Program-made: the position numbers and the translations under genes
Source: Pseudomonadales bacterium
Lineage (GTDB): Bacteria; Pseudomonadota; Gammaproteobacteria; Pseudomonadales; Ketobacteraceae
DNA length: 64,000 nt
Assembly (NCBI GenBank): GCA_002708905.1
Contig: PAPM01000027.1
Span: 96,156-160,155, forward strand
Reading direction: 5' to 3'
The notes under the pieces: generated by a model
What the model was told of the DNA's origin: nothing
Databases searched by the model: none
Seen by the model: the letters and a program-made list of their open reading frames with translations, nothing else
Shown here: positions 44,785 to 53,418 of the stretch, piece by piece
How the letters are laid out: every line of letters starts with the position of its first letter
Numbering within the stretch: the stretch's first letter is position 1

Positions 44785-44861
44785 GTCACCAGGATTTTCC
44801 AAATCACCTGCAAATGCTTTATCCTCTTTGCATCCGGTCTCTTGCAAATTTTTATAATTCC

Positions 44862-46043
44862 ATGATCAAAGCCTTTGCCGTTGCTAATTACCGCTCGTTA
44901 AAAGAAACCGTTGCCCCCTTGTCGGAACTCAATGTCGTAACGGGGCCAAATGGATGCGGCAAATCCAATCTCTACAAATCACTGCGTCTATTGGCCGATG
45001 CGGCAAAAGGTAATTTGATTTCCTCCATCGCGAAAGAAGGTGGGTTGGATTACACCTTTTGGGCCGGCCCCGCCAGTTTCACGAAAGCCATGCGGAATGG
45101 TTCGGCGCCGATTCAGGGTAATGCCAGGAACCATAATTCCCGGTTGAAATTGGGATTTGTCGGAGAAAACTTTGGCTACAGTATTTCTCTGGGATTACCA
45201 CCGCCCCAGGGATTTGCCGGTTTTGAAGAGCCCTCCATGTTTCAGTTCGACCCGGAGATCAAACGGGAGTGCATTTGGGCCGGGGATTTTTATCGCCCCA
45301 ATACCTGCCTGATTGATCGGAACGGACCGCTGGTAAAAGTGCGTTCCGGACGTAAGTGGGAGGTGTATGATACGCACCTGAATACCTATGAAAGTATCCT
45401 CAATGAAATCAGTGATCCGGTGGCAGTACCGGAGATCTATGAGGTTCGACAGACCATTCGTAACTGGCGTTTCTACGATCTGTTCCGCACCGATGCACAG
45501 TCCATGATTCGGACTCCCCAGATCGGTACGCGCACCACCATTCTGGATCACGACGGTCACAGCCTGGTGGCGGCGCTCAGAACCATTTATGAGATCGGTG
45601 ATCGGCAGGCTTTGTTTGAGGCAATCGAAGATGCCTTTCCCGGTGCGACCATCGGCTTCCAGGCGGATGCCGGTAACCGGCTTTCATTACAATTTATCCA
45701 GCAAGGCTTGTTGCGTCCGCTGAATCAGGCGGAGTTATCGGACGGTACTTTGCGCTACCTGCTGTTGGTGGCGGCGCTATTAACACCGAGGCCGCCGTCA
45801 TTGATGGTATTGAACGAACCGGAAACCAGTTTGCACCCGGATTTGCTTCCGGCTTTGGGGCGCCTGATCATCCGGGCTTCCAGGGAAACCCAGGTCTGGG
45901 TGGTGTCCCATGCAAGTCGCCTGGTGGCGGCGTTGGAGGAAGCGTTGGACTGTAACTCAATCGCCCTCAGCAAGGATCTGGGTGAAACCGTTATTCTGGG
46001 GCAAGGTTTGCTGGATGCCCCACCCTGGCATTGGCCGGATTGA
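44862..46043 (+). CDS. OLD/RecF-like AAA family ATPase
   Basis: About 393 residues from the ATG at 44862 (MIKAFAVANYRSLKET); a longer in-frame start has no ribosome site. It has a RecF/SMC-like ATPase core: Walker A GPNGCGKSN, a signature-like SDGTLRYLLL, Walker B MVLNEPETSLHP and a switch His in VVSHASR. A TOPRIM nuclease domain, as in OLD nucleases, is not visible, and no UvrD-like or other partner gene adjoins it. Such single ATPases are widespread; some belong to phage defence, many do not. I make no defence claim. Confidence 0.85.
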   Translation: MIKAFAVANYRSLKETVAPLSELNVVTGPNGCGKSNLYKSLRLLADAAKGNLISSIAKEGGLDYTFWAGPASFTKAMRNGSAPIQGNARNHNSRLKLGFVGENFGYSISLGLPPPQGFAGFEEPSMFQFDPEIKRECIWAGDFYRPNTCLIDRNGPLVKVRSGRKWEVYDTHLNTYESILNEISDPVAVPEIYEVRQTIRNWRFYDLFRTDAQSMIRTPQIGTRTTILDHDGHSLVAALRTIYEIGDRQALFEAIEDAFPGATIGFQADAGNRLSLQFIQQGLLRPLNQAELSDGTLRYLLLVAALLTPRPPSLMVLNEPETSLHPDLLPALGRLIIRASRETQVWVVSHASRLVAALEEALDCNSIALSKDLGETVILGQGLLDAPPWHWPD

Positions 46044-46286
46044 GCGCTGGCTACGAGAACACTAATTAGGATAGTGACTGTGCGCACTGCGGCGGCCAAG
46101 GTTCAAATATGTACTTTGTCCAGGGTAATTGAGGGCAACGAAAGCCGGTAAAAAATTCGACAAAACAATTGTCTACGTTGCGTGTTACCACCCTACACAA
46201 ATACCAGACTTTATACTGTTTGTTTTTTGAGCTGACGTCTGATAGATATGGTCCTCAATTGGTAATGCTAAGTCTGAGGTAGTTGT

Positions 46287-47024
46287 ATGGCGGGGGATGT
46301 AATCGATTTCAGGGAGGCGAAGGAGCAGAAGGAAGGCCGCAAGGCGAGGATTTCGGTGAGCCTTCGAAATGTTTCCCGTTCCTGCCGGAAAGAGATCCTG
46401 CGCACCTATTCTTATCATGCGTTCTGGTTGGGAGGCGTGAGCAAAGAACAGTACGCTGAATTGCTCTATGCGCACCTGCGTATGCGGCAAACACTGGAAG
46501 CCCTGTTTGAGGACCTGGGCGGGATTTCCCGGGTATGCGATGTGATTTCCAACGAACAGAAAGTGTTTGACCTGAAACGCTATGTAACGGAGCGACGCAC
46601 CAAGTCAGCTCAACTACAGCGGGACATTGATGAACTCGAGTGCGCACTGGGAGTGCGTTGCACCAGGTTACCGGACAAGGCACAGGAAATCATCGACTAC
46701 ATGACCCGTGCCCATCAGGTTTATTCCACCGCCCTGTTGGGCATTCTCTATATGCTGGAAGAGACGGTTATTTATGCCGGCCCCGGCATAGCGAAGGTAT
46801 TGGATCATCACCTGGAATTAAACGGTAATGCCACGCACTATTTGCGCGGCAGCAGCGAGCAAAAAGCGGATCTGTGGGAATTTCGGAAGTCGCTGGATTT
46901 GATCACCGATTTTCAGACCCAAGCCAACATTGTGATCGCGTCCACGATCACTTACCGAATGTATCGGGAATTACTGGACCCGGATCCGGTGATGGGCAGC
47001 AGTCGACCAGGACTGTTCCATTAA
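46287..47024 (+). CDS. Heme oxygenase-like fold protein
   Basis: A 245-residue, all-helical protein. The order and character of helices match the biliverdin-producing heme oxygenase superfamily: an early helix ILRTYSYHAFWLGGVSKEQY, then the region LLGILYMLEETVIYAGPGIA like the LLGxLYVLEGSxLGG segment, and a later LRGSSEQKADLWEFRKSLD helix. The exact proximal His is uncertain (H44 in YSYHAFW is a candidate). A true heme oxygenase activity is therefore possible but unproven. A terminator follows. It is a single gene. Confidence 0.6.
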   Translation: MAGDVIDFREAKEQKEGRKARISVSLRNVSRSCRKEILRTYSYHAFWLGGVSKEQYAELLYAHLRMRQTLEALFEDLGGISRVCDVISNEQKVFDLKRYVTERRTKSAQLQRDIDELECALGVRCTRLPDKAQEIIDYMTRAHQVYSTALLGILYMLEETVIYAGPGIAKVLDHHLELNGNATHYLRGSSEQKADLWEFRKSLDLITDFQTQANIVIASTITYRMYRELLDPDPVMGSSRPGLFH

Positions 47025-47057
47025 GCTCAATTTGAAGATAAGTACCATTTGAAGAAA

Positions 47058-47081
47058 GGGCCGGGAAACCGGCTCTTTTTT
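47058..47081 (+). terminator. Intrinsic terminator after the heme-oxygenase-like gene
   Basis: GGGCCGG at 47058-47064 pairs with CCGGCTC at 47069-47075 over a GAAA tetraloop (one G-T wobble) and is followed by six T residues. Confidence 0.75.
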
Positions 47082-47211
47082 CGACCGAATTCTGATCGGG
47101 TTTAACGGTTTGTTCATAACCTGTCTACAAAAGATTCATCCCGATCGCATCTCAGTTTCAACTCCCTGTGCGGCAATACGGCTTCACATTAAATGGAAGG
47201 GGAGTTTTGAA

Positions 47212-48933
47212 ATGAAGTTGAAACACATTATCCGTTTTGAATTCGTGCCGTTGCTACTGGGGTGTAGTGCCTTGCTGGCCACTGAGGCGATGGCACACGG
47301 TACCCACCCGGGCCAGCCAACACCGGGTTCTGCCAATGAGGCCGGTGTGGCCCGGGGCTTTGTGTTTTTGGATCGCAATGGCAACGGTACCAAGGAGCGT
47401 CACGAGCGCGGCCTGCCCGGAGTCAGTGTCTCCAACGGCCAGGATGTAGTGGTGACGAATCGCCATGGTTACTACGAAATCGCGCTACCTGAGCGCTCCA
47501 TCTTGTTTATTTCCAAACCCGCTGAGTATGAAGTGCCGGTGGACGAGAACAACCTGCCGCAGTTTTATTATCGCCACTATCCAAATGGTACTCCGGATGT
47601 GGCTGAATTTGAGTTTCCTGTGATTGAACCCACCGGTCCGTTACCCCGGTTGATTAACTTTCCGTTGTTGAAAGGTAAGGCCCACACGCGTCGTTTCAAG
47701 GCCATGGCTTTTGCTGACCCCCAGGCGGCGACGGAGGAATACCAGGATCAGGTGCGGGAAGACATTGTGAATGAGCTGATCGACAATCCCTATGGGGCGG
47801 CCTTCGGTTTGGTGGCCGGTGATGTGGTGGATGATAACCTTGCGTTGTATCCCCGCCACAATGCCATGATGGGGGCCATTGGTATTCCCATGTGGAATGT
47901 GCCGGGCAATCACGACATGAATTACCGCGCGCCCAGCGACGAGTATGCCACAGAAACCTACAAACGTTATTTCGGACCCACCAACTTTTCTTTAAATCAT
48001 GGCGATGTGCATTTCATCGGGCTGGACAACGTGCAGTACAAGGGCGATGGCCAGGGCCGCTATGATAACTCCGCTTATCGTGGTTATTTGACAGAGCAAC
48101 AGTTGCAATGGATTCGTAACGATCTAAGCGTGGTACCAAAGGATAAGCTGATTGTCATCATCACCCACATTTCCCTGATTACCCATGCCCTGGATGGCAA
48201 AGGTGAACGTTATAACCTGGGCGACAATATCAACACCGTTAATTTCCACGAACTGGTGGACATCCTGCAACCTTTCAGTCGGGTATATGCCATGGCTGGT
48301 CACGACACTTCCAACAGCTGGAAGGTAAAAGTGGATCATCAACACAACTGGTATGGCGATTGGTTTCTGGCACATACCCTGGCGGAAACCCGCGGTAATG
48401 GCTGGGGTCGTGGTCCTCGGGATGAACGGGATGTACGTCTGGCCACCATGCAGGACGGCAACCCCAACGGCTACTACCTGATGAATTTTGATGGCACAGA
48501 AATAGTGCCTCACTTTATCCCGGCGCAGGGTGATCCCAACCAAACCATGCGCATCGTACTGGACCCATTGCTGGAGGGCGCTCGGGACGATGAGGGTAAC
48601 GTGGTCAGCATCAATCGGGGGGCTCTGGTGCCGGGTACCAAAGTGGTGGTGAACCTGTTTGATGGCGGAGAGCGGGATTCGGTGATGATTTCTGTCGACG
48701 GTGCGCCGTTTACCGATATGCAGAATGTTCTGCGTACCGATCCCTTTATGGAAGGTTTGCGTGCCCGCTTTGCCGGTACCGACGATAGTTTTTCCACACC
48801 GGTACCGTCCTCCCATATCTGGGAGTATCCGCTGCCGGAGTTAACCCTGGGTCTGCACGTGATCCGGATAAAAGCCAGGGACGAGTTCGGCCAGAAGTCT
48901 GCCAAAGCCATGAGCTTTGAAATCGTAGAGTAA
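47212..48933 (+). CDS. Secreted calcineurin-like metallophosphoesterase
   Basis: 573 residues from the ATG at 47212, preceded by GGGGAG and followed by a signal peptide. A longer in-frame start is rejected because it would place the signal internally. After an N-terminal beta domain (FVFLDRNGNGTKERHERGLP and a following VSVSNG strand) comes the phosphoesterase core: FADPQA (DxQ in the first motif), VAGDVVDDN, PGNHDMN, a His in IITHISLIT, and GHDTSN. A C-terminal beta domain ends the protein. This N-core-C layout is typical of secreted bacterial phosphoesterases. Substrate unknown; the periplasm or outside is the likely site. Confidence 0.88.
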   Translation: MKLKHIIRFEFVPLLLGCSALLATEAMAHGTHPGQPTPGSANEAGVARGFVFLDRNGNGTKERHERGLPGVSVSNGQDVVVTNRHGYYEIALPERSILFISKPAEYEVPVDENNLPQFYYRHYPNGTPDVAEFEFPVIEPTGPLPRLINFPLLKGKAHTRRFKAMAFADPQAATEEYQDQVREDIVNELIDNPYGAAFGLVAGDVVDDNLALYPRHNAMMGAIGIPMWNVPGNHDMNYRAPSDEYATETYKRYFGPTNFSLNHGDVHFIGLDNVQYKGDGQGRYDNSAYRGYLTEQQLQWIRNDLSVVPKDKLIVIITHISLITHALDGKGERYNLGDNINTVNFHELVDILQPFSRVYAMAGHDTSNSWKVKVDHQHNWYGDWFLAHTLAETRGNGWGRGPRDERDVRLATMQDGNPNGYYLMNFDGTEIVPHFIPAQGDPNQTMRIVLDPLLEGARDDEGNVVSINRGALVPGTKVVVNLFDGGERDSVMISVDGAPFTDMQNVLRTDPFMEGLRARFAGTDDSFSTPVPSSHIWEYPLPELTLGLHVIRIKARDEFGQKSAKAMSFEIVE

Positions 48934-49043
48934 AGCCAGGCCGGGTGGGCTCGGTGGGGGCTCACCCGGCTGCTTCATAACACTTGCTAACCCTGTCACC
49001 CCGGGAATACCATGAGCCGGTTTGGGTGAGCGAGTGAAGCGTT

Positions 49044-49571
49044 ATGGAGTGTGCACCGGGGCTGGACAAGCTGCTTTCGGCTGACAATCTGGCCTTTATT
49101 CAGAAAGGTATTTCCATCAGCGTGGCGTCCAGGGATCGTCGCCTGGTGCCGTCTTTAAGTCGGGCATTGGCCTGCGTGCGGTCTGAGGACAGTACCCAGT
49201 TACGCCTGGTCCTGGTGGCGTCGCAAAGTCAGGACTTACTGCGGGATATTAATGCGGGTAGTGCTGTGGCAGTTGGGTTTACGGAACCCAGTACCCATCG
49301 AACTTTGCAAATTAAAGGTCGGGATGCCCGGGTGGAGCCGTTGTCGAACCTGGATCGGGAAGCGCTGGCCCGCAGTAAAAAGGCGTTTGGTCATGAGATA
49401 GGGCAGCTGGGCTTTGATGACGCATTTAACCAGCGTTTTTTTCACGCAGAGCCCCATGATCTGGTGGTGATCGCTTTCACCCCGGAAGTTGTGTATCAGC
49501 AGACCCCGGGACCCGGTGCCGGTGGCGTTTTAAAGCCCGACCCATCGGGGCAGGCTGAGCCCGGTTTATGA
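49044..49571 (+). CDS. PNPOx-like split-barrel protein
   Basis: A 175-residue protein with the pyridoxamine 5'-phosphate oxidase-like barrel: SISVASRDRRLVPSLSRALA, AVAVGFTEPSTHRTLQIKG, then a C-terminal helix and LVVIAFTPEVVY. The cofactor is likely a flavin or heme. The ribosome site is weak. Its stop overlaps the next start as ATGA, and the next gene encodes a second PNPOx domain fused to GAF, so the two products probably act together. Confidence 0.75.
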   Translation: MECAPGLDKLLSADNLAFIQKGISISVASRDRRLVPSLSRALACVRSEDSTQLRLVLVASQSQDLLRDINAGSAVAVGFTEPSTHRTLQIKGRDARVEPLSNLDREALARSKKAFGHEIGQLGFDDAFNQRFFHAEPHDLVVIAFTPEVVYQQTPGPGAGGVLKPDPSGQAEPGL

Positions 49572-50932
49572 CTTCTGCCCTGAGCACCATCCGCCACTGC
49601 CTGGAGGGGGCCATCCCCGGTATTATCGCCACCTGCGACCGGGAAGGTTTTCCCAATGTTTCCTATGTGTCGCAGGTGCATTATGTGGATGCCGACCAGG
49701 TGGCGTTGTCGTTTCAGTTCTTTAATAAAACCCGCCGCAATATGCTGCAGAATCCACAGATGACCGCCTACGTTATGGACCCGGTTACTACAGCCCGCTA
49801 TCGACTGGCGTTATTATATTTGCGTACCGAGACCGAGGGCCCGCTGTTCCAGAATATGAAAGCCAAACTGGCGGGGATCGCCTCCCATACCGGTATGAGC
49901 GGTGTATTCGAACTGAAAGGGGCGGACATCTGTCGCGTGCTGGAAGTGGAGGCTGTACCGGGTGCGATCGGTGCGCTGCCTGCCCGCAACAACACCCGCA
50001 ACAACGCCCCGCGCAATTGGTTATCCGTATTGCGATCGTTGGGGGAGCGGATGGCCCGGCAACTGGACTTGGCCGCCCTGTTTGAGGAGACCCTGGCCGG
50101 TCTGGGTGAGGAAGCGGGTATCAGCCACAGCATGATTCTGATGGCCGACAGCCCGCACGCTAAACTTTACACCGTCGCCACCCAGGGTTATGCCCAGAGC
50201 GGGGTGGGTTCGGAGATTCCCTTTGGTGCCGGCGTGATTGGGGTGGCGGCTCAATACTGCGTCCCGATCCGCATTAATCACCATGCGGCGGAATACGGTT
50301 ATGGCCAGGCGGTGCGGGCCGCTTTTCGCGGCGATGCACAGTTGGAAACCGCAATCCCCTTTCCCGGGCTACCCCAACCCCATTCCCAGTTGGCATTACC
50401 GGTGTTGCAAGGCTCGGATCTGTTGGCTGTGATCTATGTGGAATCGGATCAGGACATGGGGTTTACCTACGATGACGAGGATGCCCTGGCGGTGCTGGCC
50501 AGGTTATTGGCAGACGCCATTGCCCGTGTGCAGTGGCTGCCGGATGCAACGGACAGGGAAGCCGGTGAACCCCCTGTCCGCAGCGCTTTGCCCGTTGCCG
50601 GAGGGCGCCCGCTGCAGGTTCGTTTTTTTGCCGCCAATCAAAGTGTTTTCCTGGATGAGGAGTATCTGATCAAAGGCGTGGCCGGAGCCATTTTGTGGCG
50701 CCTGCTTGCACGCCATGCAGCAGAACAACGGGTGGATTTCAGCAACCGGGAGCTGCGGCTTGACCCGCAGCTGAAACTGCCGGAAGTGGATGATAATCTG
50801 GAAGCGCGACTGATTCTGCTGCGGCGCCGCTTGGTTGAAAAGACCAACGCCCTGGCCATTGTGAAAACCGGGCGTGGTCGTTTCCGCCTGCAGCTGAATC
50901 GGCCGGTGCAATTAATTGAGCAGAGCACATAA
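49568..50932 (+). CDS. PNPOx-GAF-winged-helix fusion protein
   Basis: A 454-residue chain with three parts. Residues 1-140 are a second PNPOx-like barrel (IPGIIATCDREGFPNVSYVS and VALSFQFFNKTRRN). Residues about 165-330 are a GAF domain (LDLAALFEETLAGLG and LALPVLQGSDLLAVIYVE). The last 90 residues resemble an OmpR-type winged helix: VDFSNRELRLDP, then LEARLILLRRRLVEK and VKTGRGRFRLQL. The likely picture is a flavin- or redox-sensing DNA-binding regulator. Translation is coupled to the preceding PNPOx gene through ATGA. Such a combination is uncommon, and the target genes are unknown. Confidence 0.8.
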   Translation: MTSALSTIRHCLEGAIPGIIATCDREGFPNVSYVSQVHYVDADQVALSFQFFNKTRRNMLQNPQMTAYVMDPVTTARYRLALLYLRTETEGPLFQNMKAKLAGIASHTGMSGVFELKGADICRVLEVEAVPGAIGALPARNNTRNNAPRNWLSVLRSLGERMARQLDLAALFEETLAGLGEEAGISHSMILMADSPHAKLYTVATQGYAQSGVGSEIPFGAGVIGVAAQYCVPIRINHHAAEYGYGQAVRAAFRGDAQLETAIPFPGLPQPHSQLALPVLQGSDLLAVIYVESDQDMGFTYDDEDALAVLARLLADAIARVQWLPDATDREAGEPPVRSALPVAGGRPLQVRFFAANQSVFLDEEYLIKGVAGAILWRLLARHAAEQRVDFSNRELRLDPQLKLPEVDDNLEARLILLRRRLVEKTNALAIVKTGRGRFRLQLNRPVQLIEQST

Positions 50933-50970
50933 CTCAACTGAGCACATGACATGGCCCCCGCCCGCACTGC

Positions 50971-51639
50971 TTAACTTGCCAGGGCTAACTCCAGTCGCCC
51001 CCATTCACCTGCCGCCAATCGCTGGCGGGCAATGGCCAGGGTGCCGTCAAACACTTCCCGGGGCGCCCCCTGCCGCATGCCGGCCAGGAACTCGCAACGT
51101 TCCTGATGGTTCATGGCGGGCAACATCCACACCATGGTCTGGGCGTTTTCCTCCGGGGTCAGTGAACTCACCAGGGCATGTTCGATGGCCATAATGTCTT
51201 CGTCGCTGTAACCCTCCCACAGAATGGCGTTATTGACGGTTTCCTCTTCATGCATATGGGCCAGATTGTCCGCCACAAACACCGCCAGGTTGCGATAGAG
51301 TTCCGCGGCCAGGGCATCCCGTTCAACCGGCTCGGCAATTTTCAGGTCCGTCGCGGCCCGACGCAGATCGCGGATCATGGCTTCATGGTGCTGGTGGTGA
51401 TCGTACATGGACTCGGCGCAACCCGGCTTTACCCGCTCCATGGCCGGGTGAATGAAGGCGTTTTCATGCTGCAGGTGTCCCATGCAGAAATTCAGTAACT
51501 GTTCCAACTGATCAAGTGCGCCGTTGCGGTCCACCGTTTCCCGGGGATCCATGCGACCAATGGCCAGCAGAGTCTCTGTCAGGTAAGAACGGATGCCTTT
51601 GTGAATCAATCGATAAATATCGTAGCGCTGAAGTGTCAT
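50971..51639 (-). CDS. Hemerythrin-like domain protein
   Basis: A 222-residue helical protein. His-rich iron-ligand motifs of the hemerythrin HHE type are visible: LIHKGIRSYL, HLQHENAFIHP, DHHQHHE, and HMHEEE. The classical diiron domain covers about residues 1-150. The C-terminal 70 residues are an additional helical extension of unknown role. Such proteins bind O2 or NO or sense redox conditions. It is convergent with the PNPOx-GAF gene, and both concern redox or gas chemistry, which may be coincidence. Confidence 0.85.
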   Translation of the reverse strand: MTLQRYDIYRLIHKGIRSYLTETLLAIGRMDPRETVDRNGALDQLEQLLNFCMGHLQHENAFIHPAMERVKPGCAESMYDHHQHHEAMIRDLRRAATDLKIAEPVERDALAAELYRNLAVFVADNLAHMHEEETVNNAILWEGYSDEDIMAIEHALVSSLTPEENAQTMVWMLPAMNHQERCEFLAGMRQGAPREVFDGTLAIARQRLAAGEWGRLELALAS

Positions 51640-51756
51640 AGTCTCTCTCCGTGAAGCAAAGGGGACGCTGATTCGTCCGTGGAGCTAGACTACGATTTAT
51701 GGCGATGAGAGTTTGCTAAATATAAGTTAGGAAAACCCTAAGATTTTCCTAAAAAC

Positions 51757-51784
51757 GTTAAATACCCTAAGTTAAATACCCTAA
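51757..51784. repeat. Tandem 14-bp direct repeat at the end of pbpG
   Basis: GTTAAATACCCTAA occurs twice in immediate succession (51757-51770 and 51771-51784). The second copy contains the minus-strand stop of pbpG at 51781-51783. This is a simple duplication, possibly by slippage. Confidence 0.8.
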
Positions 51785-52698
51785 AAAGACGAGACTTTGT
51801 CGTACTGATGGGGGTATTCCCTGGACTTGGTCTGTTCGTAACGCAGGGCCGCACCGGCCACCTTGCCGCCGTCACCGGTGGTGAGCCAGCGTTTGACGCG
51901 GCCCGCATCCCCCAGTGGGGTGAGTTTGCCGAAGGCATCCAGTAACACGATGGCCACATCCTTGCCGTCCACCTTGCTCACCATGATCAGGCAACGGCCC
52001 GCTTCGGTAATGTATCCGGTCTTGCTCAGTTCGATGTCCCAGCTGGTACGATGGACCAGCCGGTTGGTATTGCCATAGCCGAGGGAATAGCGCGGCTTAC
52101 GAAAATAGGCGGTATAGCGGGGCGTGGTGGAATATTCTCGAATCAGGTCATGTTTGGCCACCGCTTCCACCAGTTTCACCAGGTCCGCTGCCGTGGACAG
52201 GTTGCGGGAGGACAGGCCGCTGGCATCCACAAACCGGGAATCCTGCATCCCCAGTGACTGGGCCTTCTGGTTCATGGCGGAGACAAAGGCGTCCACACCG
52301 CCGGGATAACTGTGGGCCAGGGTATAGGCAGCCAGGTTCTCGGAGGACATCAGCGCCAACCGCAGCAGATCCTTGCGCTTCAGAGTGGAACCCACCCGCA
52401 TGCGGGAATAGGCGTTCTTGCGGGTTTCCCGGTCCGGTTTGGGGATCATGACCCATTCGTCCATGTTTTGCCCACTTTCCACCACCACCAGGGCGGTCAT
52501 CAATTTGGTCAGGGAAGCAATCGGGGTCTGCCAGTCAGAGTGCTTTGAATACAGGGTGTTACCGTTGTTGAGCTCCACCACGGCGGCTTTAACCGCCCCC
52601 AATTGGATGTCTGACGGGGAGGGGGTTTCCTTAGCCTGGATGGGAAAAACACAACCGAGGGTAATGAGAAAGCTTGTCAGGAATGTCTTGTAAGTCAC
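51781..52698 (-). CDS. pbpG: D-alanyl-D-alanine endopeptidase (penicillin-binding protein 7)
   Basis: A 305-residue periplasmic serine peptidase. After a signal peptide (MTYKTFLTSFLITLGCVFPIQA) come the three active-site motifs: SLTK (nucleophile Ser and Lys), SSEN (SxN), and KTG in LSKTGYI. The overall length and sequence fit PBP7/PbpG, which cleaves D-Ala-meso-DAP cross-links in peptidoglycan. It is monocistronic as far as I can see. The stop falls in a tandem 14-bp repeat. Confidence 0.93.
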   Translation of the reverse strand: MTYKTFLTSFLITLGCVFPIQAKETPSPSDIQLGAVKAAVVELNNGNTLYSKHSDWQTPIASLTKLMTALVVVESGQNMDEWVMIPKPDRETRKNAYSRMRVGSTLKRKDLLRLALMSSENLAAYTLAHSYPGGVDAFVSAMNQKAQSLGMQDSRFVDASGLSSRNLSTAADLVKLVEAVAKHDLIREYSTTPRYTAYFRKPRYSLGYGNTNRLVHRTSWDIELSKTGYITEAGRCLIMVSKVDGKDVAIVLLDAFGKLTPLGDAGRVKRWLTTGDGGKVAGAALRYEQTKSREYPHQYDKVSSF

Positions 52699-52769
52699 TG
52701 GTCAGGCAGGTGTTGATGAGTGATAAAAGGCAGTATAGAGGCCTACCGGGGAGGGAGCAACCTCCCTGC

Positions 52770-53081
52770 TCAGAAGTCTGACTGGGTGTCGTCCATTTCT
52801 TCAATTTGACCAAGATGACGGTACACAACAATGGCCGAGATAAAGTAGATCACCATCGGCAGCAGGAACACCGATGCGGCCGCCGCCCAGCTCCAATGCC
52901 ATGCTGCTACTGATCCCAACATAGCGAGGGTGGTGTTTATGATGGGCGTGAAGCAAACCAGCGCTGCGATAAAGATACAGAGCGCCCAGGGCAATTCTGT
53001 CCAGGTTTCCATACCAGCCGAAATGGCGATCATATGCGAAACACCCAGGATGATATATGAAAGAGTAAATCGTACTTTCAT
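52770..53081 (-). CDS. Small three-helix membrane protein of unknown function
   Basis: About 103 residues. The first in-frame start would be a TTG; the ATG ending at 53081 has GGGGG about nine bases upstream and is preferred. Three hydrophobic helices lie near 5-22, 28-52 and 60-90, with a short acidic tail (QIEEMDDTQSDF). No family is recognised. Confidence 0.6.
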   Translation of the reverse strand: MKVRFTLSYIILGVSHMIAISAGMETWTELPWALCIFIAALVCFTPIINTTLAMLGSVAAWHWSWAAAASVFLLPMVIYFISAIVVYRHLGQIEEMDDTQSDF

Positions 53082-53418
53082 CGTCAATTACCCCCTGATC
53101 AAATAGAATTTATTAAACATCTATCAGATAGAGTAATGTCGCTGCTCCCAAAGTGCTGATTGAGCCGCGCCAATTATTTGTCTAATTCTTATCATGTCGC
53201 GCCAATGCCTTATCCCCTGTTCAGGGAGGCTAAATTTTGAGGGCATCCCTTCGTTTATAAAACATATAAGGAATTTATTGAAGTGAAAGTTAAAAAATAC
53301 CTTTCCCAAGCCTCACGCAGCATCCGATCACAATCGCGACCGGATCAAAGTTAACGAAATTAAGCACAGTGCATTAATACTTGGTGTAGCCCCTTGTTCG
53401 GGGCCACACAAAACCGGC
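53082..53418. other. Gene-free stretch with hairpin before the TRAP genes' end
   Basis: No gene is supported here. At 53384-53409 GTGTAGCCCC and GGGGCCACAC pair nine of ten over a 6-base loop, just downstream of the minus-strand dctP stop, and could act as a transcription end or 3' stabiliser. There is no T-run. Confidence 0.45.

Noticed and set aside
44862..46043. OLD-like ATPase as an antiphage system
   Set aside because: No nuclease domain or partner gene is present; the neighbours are ordinary, so a defence claim would not be supported.
53124..53309. 61-codon minus-strand frame before the TRAP region
   Set aside because: No ribosome site and no homology-like features; in a non-coding stretch.
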